Positions 24,727 through 37,600 of a stretch of DNA of 64,000 nucleotides are shown piece after piece (the stretch's first letter is position 1; each line of letters begins with the position of its first letter). The stretch covers positions 21,108,307 to 21,172,306 of the forward strand of contig NC_026661.2 in NCBI RefSeq assembly GCF_000004075.3, in the 5' to 3' direction. Source of the DNA: Cucumis sativus. Lineage: Eukaryota; Streptophyta; Magnoliopsida; Cucurbitales; Cucurbitaceae. A program made the position numbers and the translations under genes. The notes below the pieces were generated by a model, which saw nothing but the letters and a program-made list of their open reading frames with translations, ran no database searches and had not been told where the DNA came from.

Positions 24727-26706
24727 TTATGTGCGGTAAATGTTATTAGTCAGTAATTATCGAAGGGTACTTAAATTTTACTTACACTTTTGTAAAAATA
24801 TTATACCTTTCTTTCTTTATTTTGTTAGTGAGGAATAACTTTAATTAATAATTTGTAAGATGTAGAAAATGTATTGAAATTAAACACAATGATAATTTTG
24901 TTATTTGAATCTTCAATTTCCATTTCCAGGTTGTATGCTTTTGGAATTCAATAATTTCCAAAACAATGACTAGACAACTAATAATGTAAATCAATGTTTC
25001 CTAAAAGAAAAAAAACAAAATAGAAAAACTACCGAAAATTATGAAAATGATAAATAGACAAAATATTTATATTTTTCGATAAAATCAATTAAAGTGTAAT
25101 AGTTTGTTTTTTACTATCCTATTGTGAAAAAAAAAATTTGTTAAAAGAAGAGTTATCAATAATTTATAATTTTCTTAATATATTTTGTTGAATTTATTCC
25201 TCGTTAGAGTATGACTTAAAAAGTAGCTTATGTAACTTTCATAGGGTCGTTTGGATGAAATTGGGGTGTGAATAATAAGAATCCGTATTCTTGCGTTTAA
25301 ATTTACTTAACTTTTGTAGGTCGTTTAGTAATAATTTATGTTTTTTATTTTATAAAATTATGTTTGTTTTCTCTCCTTTCCTTGTAATGGTTCAAATTTT
25401 AAAAACAAAAACAAGTTTTTTAAAAATCACTATTTTGATTTGATTTTTCTAAAACACGGACAAAAGGTAGAAAACAAAACAAAAATTTTAAAAATGGAGT
25501 GCTTACAAGTCTAAATTTTCAAATTTTAATACTAATTGAGTATTAAACAAGCCTTAACCTTTCGTTAAAATTTAAAATATATTTGACTTTTTTTTAAATA
25601 GACATTTTCATATATAATAAAACGAAACAAAATATAACAAAATTTCATATATATCACATATAGACGCTAGAAGACACCTAGAATAAGAAGTGAGTTATTA
25701 TACACATAGGTTATTATAGTTGAATAATAATAGTTATATTAAAGATGTAAGTTATTCTAATTTAACTTATAATAATATTAGTTTATGGTATAAATTATTT
25801 TAGTTTAAAAAGAAAATAGTAAACATTGTAGCAAACAATAAACGTCAAATAGTAAAACAGTAGCAAACGAAATGTTTTAAAATAATATTTACCCTAACTA
25901 AAAATAGTTATTATATTTATATATAATCCTAAATAGAATTTAAAAATTTGTTAATATTTTATAAATATTTTTAAAGAGTTAGAATATTTAGGATAATTGA
26001 AAAAAATCATAATGATGAAATAACAATGAATAAGTTATGATTAAAAGAGAGAGAGTGCACTAATCAAAACATAATTAAAAGAAACAATTATGATTACATC
26101 ATTATTAAGCTAAGGATTATATTATATAGAAATATTTGTAAGAAAAAGAAAAGAAAAGAAAAGAAAAGAAAGTACCGTTGGGGTTGGGAGGAAGGGAAGG
26201 GATAGAGAAAACGAGTGGTGAAGATGGACGGAACGGGAATTGGGATTTTGTCAAATGTACCGTTAGTGGGACCCTTTCTCTTTACCCAATAAGAAAAGAC
26301 AAAAAGGATAATTTGTACGAAAATTCTTATTTCTTCAATTTATTTAAAATGCCTATAAATGACTTTTTTTTTTTAAATGTTAAAAATTCCTAACGTTTTC
26401 GTTAAATTTAGTGGCATGACGTGGCACTATATTAATCTAATACCCTGTTTTCTCTTTTTTTTTTTTTCTTTTCATAGCCGGCTCGGTTTTAAAATTTTGA
26501 CAAGACATTGATATTTTTGTTGACAATTCTATACATAACTTGTATATGTGTTACGATAGATATAAAAAGTAGTCTATATTTGATATTTTGCTATATTTAT
26601 AAATATTATAACATATTTTGCTATTATCTTGAAAAGGAGAAATAAAAGGCTTCAAAATTAATAAATATAAAGGATTTATATTATAGTTTTGACAATGCAA
26701 ACAAGA
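24727..26706. other. Intergenic, AT-rich, with an AAAAG simple repeat and a MITE fragment
   Basis: No gene is supported. At 26141-26171 there is an (AAAAG)n simple repeat. At about 26554-26623 there is a partial MITE-like fragment of the CTATCA family, with TTTTGCTATATTTATAAATATT. Confidence 0.6.
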
Positions 26707-26779
26707 GCGCCCATGGCCTAATGGATAAGGCGTCTGACTTCTAATCAGGCGATTGTGGGTTCGAGTCCCACTGGGCGTG
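26707..26779 (+). tRNA. tRNA-Arg (anticodon TCT)
   Basis: A 73-nt cloverleaf: acceptor GCGCCCA/TGGGCGT, D-arm GGCCTAATGGATAAGGC, anticodon stem-loop TCTGACTTCTAATCAGG with TCT in loop CTTCTAA, and T-arm GTGGGTTCGAGTCCCAC. It is followed by a run of seven T after 26779, fitting a polymerase III stop. Confidence 0.95.
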
Positions 26780-27519
26780 TTTTTTTAGTTAATTAATTTC
26801 TAGGGTGGGCTGATTTATTGACACACAAACAACCAAAATCCAAATATAGAATTATTAGATAATTAGCTTTAATTAACATTTAATTTTAGGTGTTAAATTT
26901 TTTGTAATAATATAAGAAAACAGTGCAACAACTATCAGATGATTATTGGTTTGTCCTAACTAGTTCGAGTTAAGGATTTGGGAAATGTAGAGTTAAACTT
27001 ATGTTGACAGAAAATTTAATTAAAATTTGTGTTTTATTAACTTTTTATAGTGTGGCGTGAAGAATACATTGTGATACTAAGTTTTTTAATAAAGTGATCT
27101 CTATGTATTTTAAATAATTTGTTTGGGTATTAACTTGACCTAATACCCTCACTACTCCATCATATATGTTTAGTTTAATATTGGCAAAATAGATTTAAGT
27201 GTATATATAAAGTCCCCTTCTCGCCTTCGTAGTAAATTCCAACTCACAACCAAACAAAAATCATTTTGAGCAAAAGTCATTTAGTGTTTTATATTTCCAA
27301 AAACGTGGAGAAAACTTCTACAGAGGCAAGGTAGTGTAGTTTAGCATCCAAGTTTCAAGGAAAAAACCCATTTCTTTCACCAAAAAACAATTGAATTAAG
27401 ACATGTATAGTGTGAAATCAAAATTAAGTGAAATGTCAATTGACCTTCTGCAAGTCAAGCATAAAGAACCATCCAAGAATGTAAGACTTATTGATGGATC
27501 ATTACCAAACTTCCACACA
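26780..27519. other. Intergenic and upstream region of the ankyrin gene
   Basis: AT-rich DNA between tRNA-Arg and the ankyrin gene. A second TATA-like string (TATATATAAAG, from about 27202) lies farther upstream. If used, it would give a ~350-nt leader with an upstream ATG at 27403 whose frame overlaps the main start. Confidence 0.5.
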
Positions 27520-27527
27520 TATAAAAA
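27520..27527 (+). promoter_or_regulatory. Probable TATA box of the ankyrin-PGG gene
   Basis: TATAAAAA lies 67 bp before the ATG at 27594. It is followed by a C- and T-rich leader (CCCCATTCCTCCCTCAATCC), typical of plant transcription starts. Confidence 0.5.
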
Positions 27528-27593
27528 CCCCATTCCTCCCTCAATCCTCCTTCATCCGATCTTTTCTCGTCTACTTTTAGCTGATTCGTTAGT

Positions 27594-29649
27594 ATGGATC
27601 AGAATCTCATTCAAGCGATCGAGACGAATGCAGGATTGTTGAACTTAGTGAAAGAGAATAAAGAAACGATCATATGGCAACGAACCGAGGAGGCTCTGGA
27701 CACGGTGTTGCATCTCGTGTCGAGATTAGGGCATGTTGAGATGGCACAGGAAGTGGTGGAGTTATGTCCTGAGATGGTTGTGGCTGAGAACAAGAACATG
27801 GAAACACCATTTCATGAAGCTTGTCGATATGGTCATGTGAAGATTGTAAAAGTGCTTTTTGAAACCAATCATGAGGTTGTTTATAAACGGAATGTTGAGA
27901 ATTTAAGTGGGTTTTTTGTTGCTTGTTCCAATGGTCATCTTGACGTGGTGAACTTTTTGCTGGTTGAAATTGGAATTTCAAGTTGTTTGGAAGAAAATGC
28001 TTCTGATCAAACTTGTATTCATGTTGCTGCCTCCAATGGACACACAGGTACATACAACTCACGTTTAAAACTAGTTCTTGCTATTATTTTACATGTTTTG
28101 AAACTTCCAATTTTTACTTTGTCAAAAACCATTTACAACAGATGTGGTAAGAGAGCTAGTAAATGCGAGTCCAAGAGTAGCAGAAATGGCAGATTTGAAC
28201 GGAAACTTGGCGTTGCACATTGCTTGCAGCAAAGGGGTGAGAGAAATGGTATGGACATTACTACAACGAGATGCAAACATGGCGATGCATTACAACAAGA
28301 ACGGGTACACGCCATTGCACTTAGCCACCATGAACGGGAAAGTTGCAGTTCTTGAAGATTTCTTGATGATGGCAGCTTCCGCGTTTTACCAATCGACCAA
28401 AGAAGGAGAAACCATCTTCCATCTCGTTGTTCGGTATGGTCGATACGATGCCTTTGTGTACTTGTTCCATCTCTGCAACGGAGGCAACCTCTTGCACTCT
28501 CGCGATCGTTACAGTAACACTCTGCTTCATCTTGCTATCGCTACACATCGATATCAGGTGATTAATATAATGTCTTAATTCATATATACAAAACCAAAAC
28601 TTGAATGAGCCATCTTAAATATATATATGTATTGATTGCAGATAGCGGAGTATCTAATCAGAAAATCAGGGGTTGAGATAAATTCCCGAAACTACAGAGG
28701 CCAAACCGCCTTTGACATACTCGACCAAACCCAAGACACACCCGAAACTCGCCGACTCGAAGACCTTCTAATCAAATCGGGTGGCAGGAGAAACGCCGAA
28801 ATTCTATCCCCTTCACAAGACAACACCACAGAAATATCCTCCACATATCGGACCAACGCCGCCGCATCTTCCTCCAGCCCCTCCCGGTGGAGTCACGTGG
28901 ACGACAAAAGCCAAGAACTTCTCCCCCCAACAACCCCATTCCGATCGGTATCCAAACAATCGAATCCTAAAAAATCGACCCAAATTACAACAACCAACTA
29001 CAACTCCTCCCCCGCGAAACGCCACCGTGTGAAAATCTACACGGAAGGCCTCCAGAACGCAAGAAACACAATCGTTTTAGTCTCGATTTTAATCGCAACC
29101 GTCACATTCGCCGCCGGGATAAACCCTCCCGGCGGAGTGAACCAACAACTTGACGAAAAAAGTAAGAAAAAACTCGGTCAATCCACGGTGGGCGACACGA
29201 CAGCTTTCAAAATCTTCACCGTATGCAACGTCGTCGCTCTGTTCATTTCCTTAGCCCTTGTGATTGTTTTGATCAGCGTGATTCCGTTCCGGCGGAAGCC
29301 GCAGATTTTGGTGGTGACGGTGGCGCAGAAGGTGATGTGGGCGGCGGCGGCGTTTATGGCGACGGGGTACGTGGCGGCGGTATGGGTAGTGATCCCACAC
29401 AATGAAGAGGAAGGAGAGAAAGGGAAATGGGTGGCAGTGGTGGTTGTGGCGGTGAGTGGGGGTATTTTGGGGATTGTGTTTATTGGGTTGAGTGTGATGT
29501 TAATTGAACACCATTTGCATAAATTGAAGAGGAGAAAAAGGATGAGAATTAGGGAAGGTAAAGAGGAATCCGCCACGAAAATGGAAGATGAAGAGAGTTT
29601 GAATTCTGACATTGAGCATTGTTGCGAGAGAGGATATCGCTCTTTCTAA
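27594..29649 (+). CDS. Ankyrin-repeat membrane protein with PGG domain (ACD6/ITN1-like)
   Basis: Exons 27594-28047, 28142-28557 and 28642-29649 join in phase to 625 residues. About nine ankyrin repeats cover residues ~36-325, with typical cores such as [20 protein letters not shown] and [21 protein letters not shown] Ser/Thr/Pro-rich linker follows. Then comes a PGG domain: [20 protein letters not shown] with the namesake GINPPGG at 449-455, and three further hydrophobic helices. The tail is basic then acidic. Plant proteins of this build sit in the plasma membrane and act in defence (ACD6, BDA1) or salt/ROS signalling (ITN1). Which one this resembles most cannot be said. The start was chosen as the first ATG after the nearer TATA box and gives a normal family N-terminus. 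Confidence 0.9.
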
Positions 29650-31634
29650 ACCTTCATGATCAATAATTTTCTTTTATTGGAGTAAATATAAATTTTGACT
29701 ATCTTTTTGTTCCTAAATTTTACAATCAAAATTAACTTAACGAATTCATGTATCAATCATACAGAAAATGAGATTCATAGGCAAAACTAAATCAAAATAA
29801 TAAATGATAGGAAGTTAGTAAAAAAAAATGGTTTGAATCTCATCCAACTGGATCAATCACTCTTTTACTTAGTCAGATTATGGAACCACATCTCATTAAG
29901 ATTAACAATAAATACAATAAATGAAACTCACACCAAATGAAACTCACACAAGTACTTACAAAAGACAAGATTTTAGTTTAAATTGAAAACCAATAAATTT
30001 GTGGTTCAAATCTCCCCTCTCAATTCATACAAGAAAAAATACTATAATAAAATCCAAGTCTAGAAAACGTGTTCTTTTGATCAATTATCTTCACTTGAGG
30101 GTATCTGGAGACCCTTTATAGAAAATGTTTTGTAAAAGAGATAAATTTTTTTAAAGAGTTTTGGAAATGAGAATTATTGTAAAAACAAAATTGAAGAGAA
30201 AACTTTGAGAAAATGTTTTGAAAAGAGATTTGTAAACAAAATTCCAAGTGAAATATTCTGTAAAGAGCTTTTTAAGCTTTGCTTGACCGCTTGTGCCATG
30301 CCGCTCATTGCCTGGCACGCGGCCAACGCCGCCCTCCGCTCGAGAAAAAGTTCGGAACGAGAAATAGACAGAAGAATTTTGCAAAAACAAAACTGAAGAG
30401 AAAAGTCTGAAAAGTGTGTTTGAAAGAGATTTTGTAAGTTTTTTGAGAAATCCTTTTTTAAAAAAAGTTGTAAAGAAAAAGGTCTGCAAATAAGGAAAAA
30501 AAAGTTTTAGAGAATAATCTGTAAACAGAGTTTGAAAAGAAACACGAGCATTGTTTAGAAACTTTTTGCAAAAATAAAGAAAATTAAGAGAAACGTTTGA
30601 GAAAGAATTTTCGTTTATATTTAACAAAACAACAATAATCAAAGTATATATCCATATCGAATGCAGAAAAAATTTAGATAACGAAAAATATGAACGAAGC
30701 AGACAATCTGAGTGCAACCCATTGTATGCTCATCATCAAGAATTTTAGACAATTGAGTGCAACCCATAACCTAGAATGAACAGAAAACACATAACTTTGG
30801 CAATTAGTTTCTTCTGCCAAATTTGACTAGCAATCTAGATGAAACCCCCAACAATCTTTTAACTCAAATAAACTTGCAACTTCAACCTAACAATCGGTCT
30901 CTAATAAAGTAAAATGCAGCAAATGCCATAACACACATAATCCCAAGTAGCAGAGAAAGAAGAAAAGAGAAGAACAGGGTTGTTCCTTTGAACGAAAGTG
31001 AAAAAGACGAACACAATGAAAGGCCATGAAATTGACTCGATTGAAACCTTATTTTGATAAATATATATATAGTAGCCGTTGCCGGTGAGAGAGCTCTCCG
31101 TTTGAGTGAAGGCAGCTGGGTGGACTTGAAAAGCATAATAATGATAATAATAATTAATCAATTAAAGTTGATGGTTACGACGACTTGAAAAGTCTTTATC
31201 ATAATTAACAATAATAATTAAATGGGTCGGTTCGGGTGTTCGTTCAAACCAGTCCGACCCGGATCGAAAAGAAGATTAATTATAATAATCATAAACAACT
31301 AAAAGGAAATGGGAATGAAAAAGAGAAGCATAACCAAGACAGTGAGCTTGTGGAGGTCGGCGGTGGCCGGAAAAAGCCTCTGCCATGGTTTCATTCAGAG
31401 AGAGAGAGAGAGGTTGAATAGAGATGGAAGTGAAGAAGAGAGGGATTAACATAAAAAAATAGGTTTAGGGTTACAGTGGACCGATGCGAACCGGTCCAGA
31501 TCGGTTCGGGTCAATATAGTTTTGCTTAAAAACCGGCCGACGTGTTCATCAGTTGGCACAGTGGCTGGATTCTTGTTCATAAATACAAGACAGCAACAAC
31601 TCCAAAACTCTCTATTCTTACAATTCAACCAAAA
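29650..31634. other. Intergenic between ankyrin-PGG and cycloartenol synthase genes
   Basis: The interval 30150-30600 holds loosely repeated purine-rich strings (GAGAAAA...TTTGAAAAGAGATTTGTAAA). They are interrupted by a GC-rich patch at about 30280-30355 unlike its surroundings. A long minus-strand open frame across it (30151-30717) is low complexity and is not taken as a gene. Toward the right end lies a possible short minus-strand transcript, listed separately, and the promoter of the cyclase gene, with AT-rich CATAAATAC at about 31578. Confidence 0.5.
31299..31394 (-). other. Candidate short divergent minus-strand ORF, unrecognised
   Basis: A 31-codon frame (MKPWQRLFPA... ending MLLFFIPISF) reads leftward from 31394. 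It is preceded by a (CT)n leader-like tract (plus-strand GA run at 31398-31413) and a telo-box-like AACCCTAAACC (31462-31472), which are common near plant transcription starts. The second half is hydrophobic. It could be a small membrane peptide, a first exon, or chance. I do not recognise it. Confidence 0.25.
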
Positions 31635-34600
31635 ATGTGGAAGCTCAAAGTTGGGGCCGACACCGTACCTTCCGATCCTTCGAACGCCGAACGATGGCTC
31701 TCAACCCTGAACAACCACGTCGGCCGCCAAGTGTGGCATTTTCATCCCGAACTCGACTCACCGGAAGATCTTCAACAGATACAACAGGCTCGCCAGCACT
31801 TCTACGATCATAGATTCGAGAAGAAGCATAGTTCTGATATCCTCATGCGTATGCAGGTCCTTCAGCTTTCAAATTTCATCTTCACACTTCCTTGATCCAT
31901 GCCCCCTTTTCCCTAATTTGCTCAGAAACCAAGTCTGCTACATCATTTTAATACTGAAAGTCACTAGTTATGGTGGTTTCCTAGTACAGGACTTCTAGAG
32001 GGTTTTGGGAATCTTTAGTGTTTATTATTGTTTTTAACTACATTTTGGATCAGGGGTTCTAGTTATAAATTTTTGATTTTTCAATTGCAGTTTGCCAAGG
32101 AGAATTCATCCTTTGTCAATTTACCGCAAATCAAAGTTAAAGATAAAGAAGACGTGGTAGAGGAGGCAGTAACGCAGACTCTAAGAAGGGCTATGAATTT
32201 TTATTCAACAATCCAGGCAGATGATGGTCACTGGCCTGGAGACTATGGCGGACCAATGTTTCTACTTCCTGGTTTGGTAAGAGAATTTTTATGAAGCAGC
32301 ATTTGCAATGTATATAGCTTTATAGAATTTGGTTTAGTATGTCTATGTTTAGAGCTTCCGAGGAAACTGTATGATATAGCACTGTACTACTGCATTGTTA
32401 ACCACGTAAAATGTTATGTTGGTTTACCATTACAGGTCATTACTCTTTCCATTACTGGCGCCTTGAATGCTGTCTTATCTACAGAACACCAACGTGAGAT
32501 TTGCAGATATCTATACAATCATCAGGCAAGATTTTTTCTCTTTGTAAACCTTCTCGTGGCTTAAAATCTTAATGAGTACTTTTTCTGTTTAAATCAACCG
32601 CTATTTGTTTTTAACCACCATGGTTGGGATTAATAGCCAACAAGAGCCTATGTGAACGGTGGAGAGATTTGAGGGAGCGGGTTAAATTGATATTGGTCGC
32701 TTACATAAAATTTAATTTTTCACCATTTTTCTTGACGAGAATGTAGGAAGTAATTGCCCCAGCAAAATAGTTCAGGTGCAGGTCCGGAAATTCATAGATA
32801 TCAAAAAGAAAAAAGGGAAAGGAATTGCCTGAAGTTTGTTTGTCCAACTTCTATTTTATGTTGATGATATTTTACTGCAAAAAGAAAAATTATTATGCCT
32901 TGTAGATTGCTTATTTTTTAGAGTTATGATGTAGAATCAACCAAACAGAACCAATATGAAGATCCATAGCATGTAGAAATGGGTTCCATAACTTAATTGG
33001 ATGATTTATGTCAATGCAGAATAGAGATGGGGGTTGGGGTTTACATATTGAAGGCCCAAGCACAATGTTTGGTTCTGTGCTGAACTATGTTACTTTGAGA
33101 TTGCTTGGCGAAGAAGCTGAAGATGGGCAGGGTGGTGTAGACAATGCACGGAAATGGATCTTGGATCACGGTGGTGCAACTGCAATTACTTCTTGGGGAA
33201 AAATGTGGCTTTCAGTATGGTGTCAAGTCTCTGATTCACTTATGATCTAAAATCAATAGTTGATGTAATTAATATAATGTTTGCTGATGATAGGTACTTG
33301 GAGTATATGAATGGGCTGGAAATAATCCACTCCCTCCAGAACTATGGCTCTTGCCTTATCTTCTCCCTTGTCATCCAGGTCAATCATCATTTTCTTTTGT
33401 TAATTAAACAGGATCAGTTTATTCAAGCAGAAATACATGTTCTTATTGAAATGGTGATTCAAAGGACATTGTTCCACCAACTCCCTTGCAAAATCCAAAA
33501 GCATTGCAGAATCTGTTGGATTGGAAAGATAACAGAAGTACCCCTTTTCACCAGCCTTATGAGCACGTCTTCTTTACATTAAAGACCTCATTTTCCTCTT
33601 AATTTGTTTAAATTAAGGCAAAAATTAGTGTACAATTAGAGTTTTATTCCTAAATATAATTTCCTTGTTGATTCTAATATTTTATTTACACGCGGATTGT
33701 CATATTCATCGTTTTATGTTTACCATTGGAGCATGAACTATTTAAGTCCCATTCTAATTGTCCCCCTTTTTTAGTCTTCTTGTCGATGTTTTTATAGTAA
33801 TTTTATCACTTGTTCATGGCTGCTAATTCTTGTTGGTTTATCTAATAGGAAGGATGTGGTGTCATTGCCGAATGGTATACTTGCCCATGTGTTATCTGTA
33901 TGGCAAGAGATTTGTTGGTCCTATAACGCCTATAATTAGATCTTTAAGGAAGGAACTTTATCTCGTCCCTTATCATGAAATTGATTGGAATGAGGCTCGC
34001 AATCAGTGTGCAAAGGTGGGTAAGGACATGGTTGAAGTTCTCTCTGAAGCTTCTTTTTTTTAAAAAAAATTCTCAACTTAGTCCTAGTAAAGGTTCAGGT
34101 CTGGGTTTTGGGAATATATATGTTTTGGTTCTTGGAAGATTTGCATATCAGTGGATCATTCTTCCGAATTTCAATTTCTTGACTCTAAATTATTGGAAAA
34201 AACAGTGTAGCCCTCCCAGGTATTACAATAAGGTCTGTGTACTGCACTCCAATTCAAGGTCGTATGTTGTACATTATCACAAAAGTGTGTTTTTGTAGGA
34301 ATGTGACATTGTCTTAAAAAATAAAATAAAATAAAGCTTATTTGTGAATAGCCTGGAATGATGACCTTATCTGAACAAGATTTTTTCTACAAGTTGTTCA
34401 AGCTGGGATTTCTCTTTTCCTAGAGAAACGAAAGAAAGATTCTACAAGCGTTGTCAAAGAAGGCTTCTTGCAGAATTTGGAGAAACTTGCAATGTTATCC
34501 AATGAAAGAAAATGATGACAATGTCTCCTTTAAATAGATCCAAAGGGGAAGGACTTATTCACACCTAATTAACCATCCCTAACCTCATTAAATAGACCCA

Positions 34601-37600
34601 ATATAGGATTAGGCGGATTGTCTCGTGAGATTAGTCGAGCTGCGCGTAAGCTGGCCCAGACACTCATGGATATAAAAAAAGGAGAAAATTAAATAGACCC
34701 AAAGAGGAAGAGCTTGTTCACACCTAAACTAAAAATAAAACGAAAGTTTATAAACTAAAAATAATAAAATACCATATCAATATAAATGCCTTGTAATTAT
34801 ATTTAGGAATTACCCTAAATGCCTTGTAAACTGGATGTTTTGTGCAAATAATTTAATGTATAGCAATCACTTACAATTGGCCTCATCCAATGGGTACTTT
34901 GGGGATGCTTTGTACGTGCAATTCTTTTCTCAATTTAATTCGTTATTCTCATATTCTTTAGTTGATTGATAAGATGATTACCTGGTGCAAAGTTTGGGAT
35001 AAGATAACAATACTCATGCTCATTTGCAAATATTTAGGTGCATTGACAATAATGAACTACGCATGCATTCTGATTAAAAAAGTTGTTGCCAGTTTTCTAT
35101 GAAGGATGCAGTTTTCTGATGGTCACAGTTTGTTTTGTCATTATTGTTAGGAAGACCTGTATTACCCACATCCGCTGGTTCAGGATGTTCTGTGGGCTTC
35201 GCTGCACCATGTCTATGAACCTCTTTTTATGCGTTGGCCTGCAAAAAGACTGAGGGAAAAGGCTCTGCGGACTGTAATGGAACATATCCACTATGAAGAT
35301 GAAAATACTCGGTATATATGCATAGGGCCTGTCAACAAGGTATGCTTTAGGGACTATAAATTATGTCTTACAAGAAATAATAGACTCCTTTTTCAGATAT
35401 CGAAAAGAAAATATGTATAGAAACAAATTGTGGCCATCTAGAAGGTCTCTTTAATGAAACAATTGTGTCAGTTCTTTTTTTCAGGTCTTCAACACCATCC
35501 GGATGGAATTCCTGGTTCTATCATTGTTTCCATGATTGTCTACTTCATTTGTGCAGGTATTAAACATGCTTTGTTGTTGGGTGGAGGATCCACATTCAGA
35601 GGCATTCAAATTGCATATCCCAAGAATTTATGACTATCTTTGGCTTGCTGAAGATGGGATGAAAATGCAGGTTCATAAACAATTTCAAATTTCCTCTCAT
35701 TGACATTATAAATTCTATTTTCCCCTACTTTTTTCCCCTTTTATGAAAGTGCAGGGTCAGAGAATATGTGACATTATATATATGAATGATATAATGGGAA
35801 TAAGAAAAAGACAGTCTTTCCTTTGCTCTATAGAAGAATGATTTCTCATGACGAAAGAAAGAAACATGTGGAAAGGAAAAGAACAAAAAATGCACAGGAA
35901 AAAAAAAACAAAGATTGCAATCAACTCTTTTAAAACTTGCAATACACCGTTTTTTCTTTCTTTTTTTAAGCTAGAAATACAAACTTTTCATTTGTAGTTC
36001 ACAATATATCAAATTTCTACCAAGTGCCTAACAAGGCAATATAACCGAAAAATTAAATGTAACACGATATTAACAGATGGACGTGAGACTGTGAGATGAT
36101 ATAATATTAAATTATATGTTCACCCATAAGCTTAACATTTTGGGTCAACTGGTGATCTAACATGGTGCCAAAGCAGATTGTTCAAAGGTCTTGCTTTCAA
36201 ACCCCTAAAATAGTATTTGTTCCCCAATTAATATTGATTTCAACTTGTTGGGTGTTCTACATATTTCAAGCCTATAAGTGAAGAATGAGGGGAGTGTTAG
36301 ATGGTATAATATTAAATTTACCTTCATAAGCACAAGCTTTTAGGTTCATCAATAATTCAACAAATGCTACCAAAGTCTTTAGTTCTTCGACAATAGATAA
36401 CAAAAGTGGCTTATTTCATGAAAACATGTCAAAATGAAGCAAAAAAGACAGGTTTCTTAAAAATTTTGAAGCTAGAGAAATCCTTGTTGTCATTTGTCAA
36501 TTCTCAGAAAAAGTAGTTGTTCATCAAGCATGAACTCGGGATCGGACGAAGGGGAATAGGTTATATAAGGGAGAATGTGACTAGAATTTGTCTCTGTTTT
36601 CTTCCTATTGTTCAGACAATCCCAAGAATACTAGAAAGTTAGAAGAACATTGAAAAGGACAAAAACTATACATCATTCATGCAATAGGAAGTAGTCTCTC
36701 AGCAAATTAGTTCCATTATGGAAAGAATGAGCTGCTTGAGATATCTGAGCTTTCCTATTAAATTTTTCATCACCTAGCAACATTTGGAAATTCAGAAGAT
36801 ATAACTGGCTGTCTATGGAATCCGAATATATTGGAAGATAAACAATAATGAAAATACGAGATAAACCAAGTGTTCGAGGTACTTGAACCCTCCTAATCTT
36901 GAAATACTTTCAAGCCCTACATTACATTCCCAAAATATTGTTTACCTCCCTTCTGTCCTGCTCACTGTATTTATAACCAAGCTTCTCTAACAAACTATTT
37001 AACTAATTACTAATATACCCATAACATCCCTCTAATACCATTGCTATCACTATGTTTGTTTACTATAGGGTTACAATGGAAGTCAGTTATGGGATACTGC
37101 ATTTGCTGTTCAAGCCATCATGTCAACTAAGCTTGTTGAAGAATATGGGACAACTATAAGAAAGGCGCACAAGTATATGAAAGACTCCCAGGTTCTTATT
37201 AAAAGAACCTATTATCTACTCCAAGTTTTCTTTGTTTTATAGGTGTTAAGTTTTCTACTTTGCAGGTCCTAGAAGATTGTCCTGGGGATTTGCAAAGTTG
37301 GTATCGTCATATTTCAAAAGGTGCATGGCCATTTTCAACCGCTGATCATGGATGGCCCATCTCTGACTGCACTGCTGAAGGTTTGAAGGTATTGGCTTGT
37401 TTTTATATATCAATTTTTAACATAGTTTAGATAGATAATACTTCTTCCCTGAAGGCAGGAGTTCATTTTTGCCTCCAACTCTTAACCTGATATTTTAAAT
37501 TTATTTTTTATATTATTTGATAGCTTGAGATTCCATATGTTAATAGTACTTGTAGACCTTACATAGGGCAATTGTCAATTATGTGAATAGTAAAAGGTAA

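Noticed and set aside
30151-30717. A 188-codon minus-strand open frame
   Set aside because: It is Phe/Leu/Ser-rich because it is the complement of purine-rich repeats; it has no conserved motif and is low complexity.
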